64,000 nt of DNA, taken from the NCBI RefSeq assembly GCF_901000735.1, contig NC_081545.1, positions 10,959,973 through 11,023,972 on the forward strand, given 5' to 3'. A program made the position numbers and the translations under genes. The first letter of the stretch is position 1. Every line of letters starts with the position of its first letter. Below the pieces are notes generated by a model. That model had not been told where the DNA came from. It searched no databases and saw only the letters and a program-made list of their open reading frames with translations. Below are positions 23,903 through 34,505 of this stretch, piece after piece. Source of the stretch: Corylus avellana (taxonomy: Eukaryota > Streptophyta > Magnoliopsida > Fagales > Betulaceae).

Positions 23903-24874
23903 TACCTTTTTTGCCTTTTATTTTTCTGAATATAATGAAAAGAAAAGAAAAAATAACTCAAAAAGAAAGCACTTTTTCTGCCTTTTATTTTCAAAAAACT
24001 TACTGGGATATGCATACAACTTGTATGAATTATTGCGCGCAATAATAAACTCCCATGATAGAACTCTGTACTAAAAGCATGAGTTCTCTCTAAAGTTTAG
24101 CAATTTTAACTAAAAAATCTACTTTTGTTATTTTATCTAACTACTTTTACAAGCATCAAACATGAAGGTCTCCAAATATTTCTCTACTTTAACTATATAT
24201 ATTCATTGTTACTTAGTTGAAACTAACTACCAAAGAGAAAAAAATGACTTCCAAGTTCAAATATAGAGAGAGAAAACAATGAAAGTAACAAAATAATGAA
24301 TGGCTAAAGCAAGAAAGACCATCAAATATGGAGAGAGTTTAAGACAAAATCTAAATTGGAGAAATGATGGAGAGTTTGATAAATGAGAGCTGTTTAGAAT
24401 ATTCTCTAAATTTTGGCTAAAAGCGCGTAATAGAGAGCTCATTAGTGATGCTCTAATCCATTAAAAAACATTGACAGTTAATTATGATGAGAAGGTCCAC
24501 ATAACCCCCCCCTAAAACTACTACTCAATTGACATTATCTCTCCTAAACTTTCAATTAGGACAATGTCTCCCCAAACTACCAAAAAAATGACAATGTCCT
24601 CCCAATGAAAGCAAAAAGACAAAAATAATCCTAATTTTTTTGTCAATAAGACAAAAATATCCCTACAAATTAAAAAATAGAAATAAAAATAAAAATTTAG
24701 TAGTTTTTGGGCAACATTGTTAATTTGGTGGTAGTTTGAATGGCGTATGTAAATTTTTCCCTTAAATTATTAATTTTATTCATTTTTATAAGTTTAAGTT
24801 TTTAGGATAAGTGGTAATTCAACACAATTGTACGAAAGATGTTGACAATAGCTTATTGAAGTTATATATTAAAT

Positions 24875-24913
<39 letters not shown>

Positions 24914-25051
24914 AATATTTTTTCTTTATGGATTTTGCTCTATTAATTAGAAATATAGTATATAACAACAGGCATATATATTTTATTTTATCCTTTAATT
25001 TTCTTGTCTTATTCTATCCTCAAAAAATTACGAAAGGGTTTATGTGTTCAG
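23903..25051 (+). other. Intron 4 of the TAT pseudogene, right part
   Basis: Continues the intron that was split by the CACTA element and ends at TGTTCAG (25051). AT-rich. It contains a decayed MITE (24490-24761) and an (AT)n run at about 24877-24910. No gene is visible. Confidence 0.5.
24490..24761. mobile_element. Decayed MITE related to 4615-4985
   Basis: The left half reads GGTCCACATAACC, AAACTACTACTCAA, CTTTCAATTAGGACAAT and AAACTACCAAAAAAATGACA. The right half ends GGTGGTAGTTTGAATGG then TTTTTCCC. The order and words match the 371-bp Mutator-like MITE, but the element is shorter and diverged, and the target duplication is not clear. Confidence 0.65.
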
Positions 25052-25442
25052 GGGGCACTTACCCAAATCCTTGAGCAAACAAAGGAGGATTTCTTTTCAA
25101 AAATTATAAACATATTGAGAGAATTGAAGACGCAGACCTTTTATATGAGAGAATTAAAGAGATTCCTTGCTTGACTTGTCCATACAAACCAGAAGGGTCG
25201 ATGGTTGTAATGGTGAGGACATAGACACTACGAGATTATTATTATGATTCAACATAATAAACATAAACATTTGAAGATTTAAAAAAAAAAAAAAAAAAAA
25301 AAAGATTTTGTATTTTGTTTGTTTGTTTTTTGAGTATGTAACGTACAGGTGAAGCTAAATCTATCACTACTTGAAGGGGTGACTGATGATGTTGACTTCT
25401 GTATGAAGTTGGCCAGGGAGGAATCCGTGATTGTTCTCCCAG

Positions 25443-26754
25443 GTAAGAATTCAACAATTCAGAACCTTTCCCTACTACTTTCATGGCTAAAAACATGTTT
25501 CTTGAGTGGTTGTCTTCGGCATATATAAACCTTTAAGATCTAACATATAAACCTCTGATATTCTCGATGCTATCCTTGTTGCTTCTTCTTGGGGCTGTAT
25601 TCGGAAGATAAGTAGAGGAGTGCAAAACTCTTATTGACTTTTATTTTCGTTAGACCTTGACTGATGTGGAAGGAAGGATGTTGGTACTCGACCATAATAC
25701 TCTCAACCTCATAAAGGAGCTTTTTTGATATAAGATTAAATTTTTTTTTTTTTTTTTGCATATTGGCCTATAGCAACACAATTTAATGGCCATTGGCCCC
25801 TGCCCATACTAAACTCTGCCTCCATCGCTGGTTCTAGCTAGATTTTTTTTTTTTTTTTTGCAGCATTCCTTTTTCTCCTCCGATGATCCCAATTGTTAGT
25901 GGGAAAGATCCCTCCTCTTCTATTTGTTTCTTGTAGTTTTTTTCATCTCATCTTTCTTTCTATGAACTTTAAAAAAAAAATAAAAAAAAAAATAAAAAAA
26001 AACATATAAATCTTCAATTTTGCATCTTAAAGGTTTGAATTTGAGACACATATATGCATGCCTTGGATCAATGTCATTTAATATCGATTTTTTTTTCGTC
26101 ATTTGGATGTCCAATTACTTTGGACTGGACTTCCTTTTTCTTTTTTCTGTTGTCAAAGACAGTTTGTAAGCTACCAAATGGAAGTAGACTTTGCTTATTT
26201 CCTAAAATTTAAGTAAGGTCATCAAATTTTGACATGAATTACGAATTTAACACGAATCTCAAAAATTAACAGATAGAATTGAGAGATCTGACCCGTTTAA
26301 TTAAATTGGCCAAACTATTGCTATGTAGTTTTACACAATGTTTCGACACAACCCAAATTCGACACATGACATTTGGGGCTAACAATTTTTTACATAACCC
26401 ACAAACTAATATGAATCCAATAAAAAAATTAAGTAGTTAGAGCAGACTTATATAGTCTTATACCCATGTTTCGACACGATCCGAACCCAATACTCAAACA
26501 TGAATTGCCACCTATTACAGTTATAAGGGTTCCACGTACATGGCTTAATACATTTGTGTATATAAGTTTTTGGGCACCCTCCCCTTGCAAGCCAGTTTTC
26601 AAATGTGAGTTTTATCCAAAGTTTATATAACCACCCTTATCTTTCAGATGCACACCATCTCTAGTTAAAGCAAGATTTAATCCTTCTTATTAGTTTGATA
26701 TTTTTAAGTTTGGTTAATTCCTCCTAATGAGGTTGTATTTGCATTTTCAGTTGC

Positions 26755-26789
<35 letters not shown>

Positions 26790-26790
26790 A
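25443..26790 (+). other. Region 3-prime of the last traced TAT exon
   Basis: AT-rich, with several A or T runs (25743-25757, 25842-25860, 25970-26000) and no gene. The second copy of the dispersed repeat found at 9215-9470 lies at about 26215-26512. An (AT)n run at 26757-26787 directly precedes the Copia element. Confidence 0.5.
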
Positions 26791-26961
26791 TGTTGAGAAT
26801 AAGGTTGTATATTGAATCACACTGTATAATGTACAGAAGGGGCCTATATATAGGCTAATAATACAGACCTAGTAGAATAAGGAAAGGTAAACCTAATAGA
26901 CTTAGAATACCAAAGAAAGTAAATAACAATAACATAATATTATTAACAGCCCCACACAAGC

Positions 26962-27558
26962 TCAAGGTGGAGTGCAAGAGACCAACTTGAGGTTGGACAC
27001 AAGATCACGAAAACACCCTGGAGGATGTGACTTTGTAAAAATGTCTGCGAGCTGATCACAGGACGTGATAGAATGAAGCTTTAGTGAGCCCTGAAGAAGA
27101 TGATGACGAACAAAATGACAATCAATCTCAATATGTTTTGTTCGTTCATGAAAAACATCATTATGAGCAATCTGAATAGCACTCTTATTGTCATAGTAAA
27201 TAGGAGTAGCAGAAGAAAGAGAGACACTCGTATCCTGTAACAGCCATCGCAACCAAAGAAGCTCCGTAGTAGTGTTAGCTAGAGCACGATATTCTGCCTC
27301 GGTGCTAGATCGAGCAACAACAGTCTGTTTCTTACTTCGCCAAGAGATAAGCGAGGCGCCAAGTAGGAAACAGTAACCAGTGGTAGAGCGACGATCTGTC
27401 GGATCACCCGCCCAATCAGCATTAGTATAAGCATGCAGCTGTAGAGGAGACTGAGACGAGAAACAAAACCCATGAAATAATGTCCCCTTCAGGTACTGAA
27501 GAATGCGGAGGACAGCTGAGAAATGAGTGGAGCGAGGAGCAGCCATAAATTGACTCAC
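26962..27558 (-). pseudogene. Copia RNase H and C-terminus
   Basis: A 198-codon open stretch holding AYTNADWAGDPTDRRSTTGY, the RNase H segment KKQTVVARSSTEAEYRAL and the end block HERTKHIEIDCHFVRHH and QLADIFTKSHP, all strongly conserved in plant Copia elements. RNase H removes the RNA strand during reverse transcription. The domain is intact in itself, but the frame upstream is broken. Confidence 0.92.
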
Positions 27559-28440
27559 TTGATGGATAGCATAGGAGATATCAGGTTGAGTGACAGTAAG
27601 GTAGACAAGACTGCCAACAAAATGCTGATATAATGTAAAATCATGAAGAGGCTCACCATCATGCGGAGTGAGACGAGTATTAAGCTCAGTCGATGTGTCA
27701 ACAATCTTACTATCTGTGAGATTGGCCCGGGAAAGCTGATTAGATATACACTTGGCATGTATTAAATAATAACCATCAGAAGAAGAGGAGATCTAAAGAC
27801 CAAGAAAATAAGTGAGAGGGCCCAAGATGTTTCATCTCATAAACAGGGCTGAATTATAAGAACTGATGGAGTAGCCAAGGCGAGAGATAGTGGCGCTAAA
27901 CTTAGCAAACCATGCTCGAGGTGCTTGCTTAAGTCCATATAGAGCTCGACGAAGACGATAAACCTTGTTTGTAGGATGAGATAATGTGGCGCTAAACTTA
28001 GCAAACCATGCTCGAGGTGCTTGCTTAAGTCCATATAGAGCTCGACGAAGACGATAAACCTTGTTTGTAGGATGAGATAATGCAGGAGGTGGTTGCATAT
28101 AGACTTCTTCACTTAAATCACCATTAAGAAAGTCATTTTTGACACCCATTTGACAAAGTGACCAACGTCGAAAGGCTGCAACAACCAACAAAGCACGCAC
28201 AGAAGAGAGGCGAGCAACTGGAGCAAAAGTCTCCTCATAATCCACACCATATTCTTGAGTAAAACCTCTGGCCACAAGTCGAGCCTTGTACTTGTCAACA
28301 GTACCATCAGAACAAGTCTTGATTTTGTAAACCCACTTACACCCAACCACAAATTTTCCAAGAGGTAAGTCAACCAGATCACATGTATTGTTCTTGTGTA
28401 AAGCATCAAGTTCCTCTTTCATCACAGTTTGCCAAAGAGG
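27559..28440 (-). pseudogene. Copia reverse transcriptase with a 96-bp internal duplication
   Basis: The frame at 28425-27832 contains the RT start NTCDLVDLP, GCKWVYKIK, KARLVARGFTQ, DYEETFAPVARL and RALYGLKQAPRAWF. An exact 32-codon unit (LSHPTNKVYRL to WFAKFSAT) occurs twice in tandem, DNA 27890-27985 and 27986-28081. The duplication keeps frame but repeats a core segment and would be expected to disrupt folding. A stop follows near 27832, and the YVDD region downstream is frameshifted. Confidence 0.9.
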
Positions 28441-29460
28441 GTTAGTGGAGGCCTCACGAAGGAGTGAGGCTCATGCAAGGTAGTTAAGGCATGAAAGCAA
28501 TGAAAATCTTGTAAATGGGATGGAAGAGATCTTACTCGGGTGGATCGACGAAGTTCAGGTGCTGGAGTGCAGACGGGATCCTTGGATAGAGCAGAACCTA
28601 GGAGGCAGACGAAAAACTTAGGGACGCAGGCGAAGCGGCGTCGAGGGCATCAAAACCTGGTGACGCAGACGAAGCAGTGTTGAAGGCATCAGATGACTGC
28701 AGTTCGAGCGAGAGAGACTCTGGCAAGACATTGGTGGTGGGAGTAGGAGAAAGAGGAAACTCAAGAAGGGTAGTAAAGGGAGGGAAGGATGGCATGCTGA
28801 ATTTTCTGACTTCGTGGAATAGTCAATGCTCCCAAAAAACTACATAATGGGAGATGCGAAGACGACGAGACACAAGATCATAACACCGATAGCCCTTTTG
28901 TTCCACTCCATGTCCAAGAAAACATTACAACTGAGAACGAGGCTCGAGTTTGGTGCGCTCATGAGGCTGGAGTAAAACAAAACAGGCAGAACCAAAGACA
29001 CAGAGATGGTGATATGAAGGGATAGAGCCAAACAACCGCTCGTGAGGAGTGCAATTATCAAAAATAGGGGTAGACAACCTATTGATCGTGTAAACAGCCG
29101 TTAGAGTGGCTTCACCCCAAAACGGGTAGGAACAGATGTGGCAATGAGAAGAGCACTGACAGTGTCTAAAATGTGCCTAAGTTTACGTTCAGCTCGACTA
29201 TTTTGTTGTGAGGTGCTTGGACACGTCAAGTGAGGAACAATGCCATAATGTTTGAGAATAGCTTGAAAATCATGTTAAGTATATTCTAAAGCATAATCAG
29301 AACGAAAAGCTTTGATGGGTTTTGAAAATTGGGTTTCAACCATCTTGGCAAAAGTACAATAAATGTCTAATAATTCAGAACGAGATTTCATTAAAAACAC
29401 CCAAGTGTAAAGAGAGAAATCATCAACAAAAATAACAAAATAACGTGAATCACTCATACT
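28441..29460 (-). pseudogene. Copia integrase, frameshifted
   Basis: The open part at 29457-29275 reads YFVIFVDDFSLYTWVFLM and KAFRSDYALEY, the integrase core with its aspartates. Further along, out-of-frame blocks corresponding to the post-core region can be recognised at about 29060-28830, including the FGSIPSYHH and CFLGHGVEQKGYRCYD segments. Several stops separate them. Confidence 0.82.
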
Positions 29461-29505
29461 AGCAACAGGAGAAGGTCCTCAAACATCAGAATGAATTAAA
29501 TCAAA

Positions 29506-30036
29506 TTAAGCAGTAGCATGAGACTCACTATTATTAAATGGCAAAGCCGGTTGTTTACCAAGTTGACATGAACTACAATTAAAAGAATTATTGGAAACTG
29601 AACCTAACAAACCCTTTGAAGCTAAAAGTTGAATGCGAGAGGCAGATATATGACCAAGACGCGAATGCCAAAGTGCAAGAGATGGTGATGACAAAGAGGC
29701 AGTAGCAGAGACGCCTATGGCGGGGAGATGTAAGGATGAGAGTTCGAACATACGCCCAATTCTACGCCTAGTCCCAATGGTTTGACTCGTATAAGGATCT
29801 TGTACATGAACACTAGAAAAGTCAAAAACAAGTCTATATCCAAGTTCATATAGTTGGCCAACAGAGAGAAGATTAAAGGACAATTCAGGCACATGAAAAA
29901 CTTCAAGAACAGAAAGAGAAGGTGTATTGATAGTGCCTATATTTTCAACAGTCATAATGGAGCCATCAGCTGTACGAATCAATGAAGAATGAGGTGAAGG
30001 TATAGATATGGTAGAGGAAGTAGGGTGAGGTGTCAT
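29506..30036 (-). pseudogene. Copia protease end and pre-integrase domain
   Basis: A 176-codon open segment includes VFHVPELSFNLLSVGQL, typical of the part after the Copia protease. The zinc-binding pre-integrase motif follows: LWHSRLGHIS, then CSSCQLGKQ. The catalytic DSG triplet of the protease lies before the open part and is interrupted. Confidence 0.85.
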
Positions 30037-30059
30037 GTGATTGCAACAAGCAGAGTCAA

Positions 30060-31095
30060 AGAGCTAAGGGGAAGAGGTACCTGGCAAAACTAAGAGGACA
30101 GAGGAAGATGCATTACCAGAACGAGATAGGACGACCTGGTTGACTATTGTCTCGAAGTCAGTTGCAAATAAGGTGACACTGAATCCTGATGCGTGGCCAG
30201 AGGGAGCAACTGAAGAGGGAGCAGCTGGAGATGACCCACTCTTAGTATGAGCAACTGCTGCTATGGGTGCAGTAGATCTTCCCTTACGCCAACACTTGTC
30301 AATCGTGTGCCCTCAACGTCGACAATAGCGAAAGTAATTGTTATTGCGAGATTTAGGAAGGAATCGAGGAGAACCTAACATGTCATAATGCTCTCGCTGG
30401 AATGACGAGGAGCCAGAGGATGGTGCTGCCAACACTATATGACTAGGCTAAGACTGCATAGTTTGCGATCTAGTCTCGGTATGGACAAGTTCGAAGATGG
30501 AAGTGTCCAAGGTGGGAAGAGGAGAACGATGTAATAGTTGCACACGAATAAGCTCAAAATCATCACGCAAGGCCATCAAAAATTGGTGAAGGCGATGTTG
30601 ATCTCTACAGGTAACATACATCTCAGCATCAGTGGGATCCTTCCAAATAGGATCAAAAACATCAATTTGGTTCCACAAAAATTACATGCGAACAAGAAAA
30701 TCATTTATACTCTGATCAAATTCCTACCTCAGATGGAAAAGCTCAAACAGAAGCTGATACTCGTGAGCACCATCTACAGAAGAATAACGAGAAGCAAGCA
30801 TATCCCAAGCACCTTTTGCTTCAGCAAAGCTGCCAAAGAGGGCATAAATAGATGGGATAGAGGTATTATGGAACCATGTAAGAATTTGATGATGCTTGTT
30901 ATCCCAATCAATAAGACGAGTGGCGAAAGCCTCATCTGACTCAGAAGCTCCTTTAACTGGCTTTTTGACCTCCCTAGTCACATAAAGCCAAAGCTTGCGG
31001 CCTTTAAGAAAGCTAAGCATAGATTGGGACCACACCATATAGTTTGTGACATCCAATACACTTTGAACATGATTAAGAATCTCGTTTTGTGCCAT
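30060..31095 (-). pseudogene. Copia gag, several stops
   Basis: The start is ATG at 31093-31095 (MAQNEILNHV, then VLDVTNYMVWSQSMLSFLKG), a typical Copia gag N-terminus. The UBN2-like part continues at 30678-30448 (FLMALRDDFELIRVQLL) after a stop. A zinc-knuckle remnant with a stop inside it is visible around 30320-30280. The order and strand fit the rest of the element. Confidence 0.85.
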
Positions 31096-31876
31096 CTAGA
31101 AGGCTCAAAAGGAAAAAAAAAAAAGAAAAAAAAAGCAAACTACAAATATAAAATCAAGACAAAAAAAAAAGAAAAAAAAGTAATGAAGCACCAGATCAAC
31201 TTTGGAAGTCAACAAAAAGTCAATGGTCAACTCTGGCAGAAGCCAACGATCAATGGTCAAAGTCAACAATGACGTGGCATAATTGACGTGGTAGGGATTG
31301 ACGTGGCACTGATGATGTGGTACTTTGGCTGATGTGGCACTAATGACGCGGCACTTAGGGCTGACGTGGCACGGATAACGTGGTGCTTAATGCTGATGTG
31401 GCACGGATGACATGGAACTTAGGGCTGACATGGCAGGTTGGAGCGACTGGTGCGTGTGGAACACGCACAATTGGATGAGGCGGCAAGTGGCACCTGAATC
31501 TCACGCGCAGAACTGTGAGTGGCGCATGAGGGCACGTAGCTGGTTGGAATTGGATTCTGGTTGCAGTTCTGGAGTCGCCTGGAGTAGATCTATCAATCAG
31601 TGCGCTGAGAGAAGCAATCGGACCACCATGGTGGCCGGTGGCGGAATTACCGAAACTTTGGACGGCGCGTGTGGGAGCGTGAGAACTCCGATGGGACTGC
31701 GTGTGGCTACTCTGTGACAGTTATCTTCCGAGCTTTTAAGCGGCATAGTGATCCATTGAAAACTTCAAGGAGAAGATAGAGAACTGTGAGGGACAGAGGG
31801 AAGGATTTGCCGGATAACACTGGTGGCGCCAAAAAAAAAAAAAAAATTATATGCGGAAAAAATTTGAAGTGATTCA
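31096..31876 (-). other. Copia leader region with a GACGTGGCA array
   Basis: Untranslated region between the primer-binding site and gag. From about 31268 to 31435 the word GACGTGGCA and close variants recur about ten times, spaced roughly 15-20 bases. The word contains ACGTGGC, the core of ABRE/G-box sites bound by plant bZIP factors. Whether it works as such here is unknown. Confidence 0.6.
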
Positions 31877-32054
31877 GAACCTGTGCTCTGATACCATGTT
31901 GAGAATAAGGTTGTATATTGAATCACATTGTATAATGTACAGAAGGAGCCTACATATAGGCTAATAATACAGACTTATTAGAATAAGGAAAGGTAAACCT
32001 AGTAGACTTAAAATACCAAAGAAAGCAAATAACAATAACATAATATTATTAACA

Positions 32055-32123
32055 ATGGGAAATGCTAGGTGTTCTTTTAGTGTTCTCTTGGTGTCCTCCC
32101 AATTGTGATGTGGCTTTTAAAAT

Positions 32124-32171
<48 letters not shown>

Positions 32172-32375
32172 ATCAAACAGTTGTATGTGTGAGAAGACAT
32201 TGGTTTATGTACATTATGATGATGTTCAATTAAATGGTTGAATGTATGAACTACTTGTTTTAATTTAAATAAATAAATTTGTTTACTAGATATGAAATAA
32301 AGTCACTTAGGACTAGAACTTTTGATGCTATAGGTCAGATTTCAAAGTTCTAAGTGAATGGCTTTGCAGTTAATT
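32055..32375. other. Intergenic repeat-rich stretch
   Basis: It begins GGGAAATGCTAGGTGTTC, a sequence style common at ends of small plant repeats, but no second terminus was found. An (AC)n(AT)n microsatellite lies at about 32129-32168. No gene is visible. Confidence 0.4.
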
Positions 32376-32824
32376 TGGAACTTCCCTAAAATTCATTATA
32401 AAGCTCAGTTTTACCTAGTGACTAGGCAATGTGGGACTTAATACCCATGACTATCTTTATAAACCACCTACTCTATATGGATTTCTTCTCATATTTCCAA
32501 TATGGGACTGAGGTGTTACAAACTCCTCTTAAATTCCTGACGTCCTCGTCAGGGCCACATCATGCAATGCTCCAGTACCATATGACCTGGTGTTACTAGG
32601 TGGCTCTGATACCACTTGTAACGACCTAGGGAAAAGCGCTAGCCACATTTGCGCTATTACTCTAAAAGGACTAGTCAATTTGGAGCTTTCCTAAAATTCA
32701 TTATAAAGCCCAGTTTCACCTAGTGATTAAGCAATATAAGACTTAACACCCATGACTATCTTATAAACCACCTAGTCTATGTGGAAATCTTCTCATCTTC
32801 CTAATATGGGACCGGGGTGTTATA
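32376..32824 (-). mobile_element. TRIM-like miniature LTR element, one LTR truncated
   Basis: Two diverged direct repeats, about 32376-32519 and 32617-32824, share CCTAAAATTCATTATAAAGC, CACCCATGACTATCTT-like and ATATGGGAC blocks. The right one starts TGTAACGACC and both end GGTGTTACA or GGTGTTATA. Between them, about 97 bases end in GGCTCTGATACCACT, which on the minus strand is TGGTATCAGAGCC, a tRNA-Met primer site. Two short LTRs, a primer site and no coding capacity fit a TRIM. A further partial copy begins at about 32919. Confidence 0.7.
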
Positions 32825-34080
32825 GGCTTGACGCTAGTTAAAAGGAAGAGAAGAATAATTTAATCATGTCTAGTTAAAGTAACATAATTGATTTGATGCT
32901 TATAATTTTGAGTGATTATGTAACGATACATGAAAAGTATTAGCCACATTTGCACTATCACTCCAAAATAACTAATTTCACCTACTAAGGAATATCAATC
33001 AGAGTTTGATCAATCGATCGACTTTTGATCAAAATATCGATCAAATCGTTCTATTCTAGGTTCGATCGAATAACGCCTAGTTTTCGATAGATCAAAACAC
33101 GCTGATAGATGTTCTCCACATTTGAAAACATTCCGAAGCCCTTACTTTCTTCAACACTCTCACCATGCTTTACAAACCAACCCAATACCACTCTATAACA
33201 TCATATCCCAACTCCATAAATACTGAGGTTCCTCTTTCACACAACCTTAATAGCATCAATAACAAACACAACCACAATATGCTCTATAAATTCTGATGCA
33301 ACCATCACTCACCATTAACCTTACGTCAACATCATCAAAACAAGAACCTACCATCACCAACAACTACAAAAACTCAAAAGCTTACAACAATATCATCAAA
33401 ATGACCAAAACGTACTTTTGACAACTTAAAAATGAAGTTTTTGCCAAAAAGTATTTTTTGGCTTAAAAGTTTTATTTCTCAAACACAATCTAAATGCTTT
33501 AAGAGTATGTTTGAGATTGCGTTTGAGAAATAAAATTTTAAAGTAAAAAAAAGGCTTTTTGACAAAAGCTAAATGAAGCTTTTGCCAAAAGTGTGTTTTT
33601 ACCATTTTTTTTTTGAGCTTTTTGAACCCTTAAAAGCGCTTTCAATTTTTTTACTAAACATATACTTTTTTTTTTTTTTTTTTCAAATGCACTTTTTGAG
33701 TATTAAATGCATTTTTAGACTCTTCAAACGCACACCCAAACAGACTCTAAGTCTCGTAGGGAGGTTTGTGTTAGAATATGCTACTTCTCCGCCAATGTCA
33801 ATAGCCTAAGAAAATGATGCTTTTTTTTCCAAATTAGGATCCTCCAATCTAGTGTTTAGATTAATAATTTAACATATATTATTGGATAAAAATACATATA
33901 ATAATCATATGCTCTAAGAACAGATGTCACATATTTTGTTAATCTCATTAAAAATGCATGTGGCAATAATATCCGTTAAAGACAAATGCCGGCTTACAAC
34001 AATATCATCAAAAAACAAACTCTTAAACCAAGGCTACTTTTTTTTCCCCTTCAATTTCAAACCAACCCTTTAGTATAATA
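32825..34080. other. Intergenic region, foldback sequence inside
   Basis: No gene. At 33000-33100 the words GATCAATCGATCGA, ATCGATCAAA and TTCGATCGAA cluster. At about 33428-33577 two arms of roughly 60 bases (AAAAGTTTTATTTCTCAAAC and its approximate complement) form a foldback. T runs follow at 33665-33683. Confidence 0.5.
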
Positions 34081-34130
34081 TTCCGACTCTCTATAGATGG
34101 CCTCTTGTAGGGCTCTGCAACAGCACATAA

Positions 34131-34345
34131 TCCAACGGCTAAAACTACGTCTAAAATACATCATCAATCTTGCTCTTTGACCCTAAACCATCCAAAAGAA
34201 GTTATCTTATTCCCAAGCCCATTAGCCCATCATGTGAACCCCACTAACGGCACAAATCAAACGGCCCATAATTTCTTACCGTTGTAGCTCACGGTCCCAC
34301 TGTCCCCGCCGTTAAAATTCAAAACAAATCAAAGCCTAACGGCTA
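34131..34345 (+). promoter_or_regulatory. MSA (mitosis-specific activator) motif cluster
   Basis: Two perfect matches to the plant MSA consensus (YCYAACGGYYA): TCCAACGGCTA at 34131-34141 and CCTAACGGCTA at 34335-34345. Between them lie further AACGG cores near 34246, 34260, and on the minus strand near 34279 and 34308, with partial fits. Three-repeat MYB proteins bind this motif to drive G2/M genes. The cluster lies 160-375 bases upstream of the start codon of the reticulon-like gene. Motifs are seen; function is inferred. Confidence 0.7.
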
Positions 34346-34505
34346 CTCTACCTCGAACTTGTTTTCAAGAACTCGGCGACCTGTCCAAACCCTCTGTCCG
34401 CCTTTTCAATCAAAACCCAAAATTCTCTCTTCAATCAATACCCATTAATCTCTCCCTTCATTCAGAAGAAAACCCAGAAATCTTCTTGCTTTTTAATAGT
34501 CTGAT

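Larger units (their letters stand above)
5374..25442 (+). pseudogene. TAT: Tyrosine aminotransferase pseudogene, six exons traced
   Basis: Tyrosine aminotransferase is a PLP enzyme moving the amino group of tyrosine to 2-oxoglutarate, giving 4-hydroxyphenylpyruvate for tocopherol and plastoquinone synthesis. Exons with matching GT-AG borders lie at 5374-6228 (interrupted by a MITE), 8442-8766, 8859-9077, 9852-9911, 25052-25212 and 25349-25442. Recognisable motifs are [52 protein letters not shown] and [16 protein letters not shown], which includes the PLP lysine. The copy is dead: exon 1 has stops after SSIFV and in place of family residues before FNCY. Exon 2 shifts frame twice near its start and again after HFDLTGT. 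Exon 5 shifts frame after NILRE. The last exon of the family was not found. Splice sites survive better than the reading frame. Confidence 0.9.
26791..32054 (-). mobile_element. Complete Copia LTR retrotransposon, decayed
   Basis: Short LTRs of 158 bp (26791-26948 and 31897-32054), each TGTTGAGAATAAGG to ATTATTAACA, differ at roughly eight positions. The flanking bases ATGGA and ATGGG are a near-match 5-bp duplication. The primer-binding site TGGTATCAGAGCAC lies just inside the right LTR, so the element runs on the minus strand. Coding order is gag, pre-integrase, integrase, reverse transcriptase, RNase H, the Copia order, with many stops and frameshifts. Total length is 5264 bp. Confidence 0.93.

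Noticed and set aside
24877..24910. (AT)n run, also at 26757-26787 and 32140-32168
   Set aside because: Ordinary microsatellites; the peptides translated from them are meaningless.
25570..25761. Possible last TAT exon around 25650
   Set aside because: The short Leu/Asp/Gly-containing frame does not match the conserved TAT C-terminus (MKNWLRITFA region), so no exon is claimed.
31412..31717. 101-codon plus-strand frame
   Set aside because: Lies antisense in the Copia leader between primer site and gag, with no family motif.
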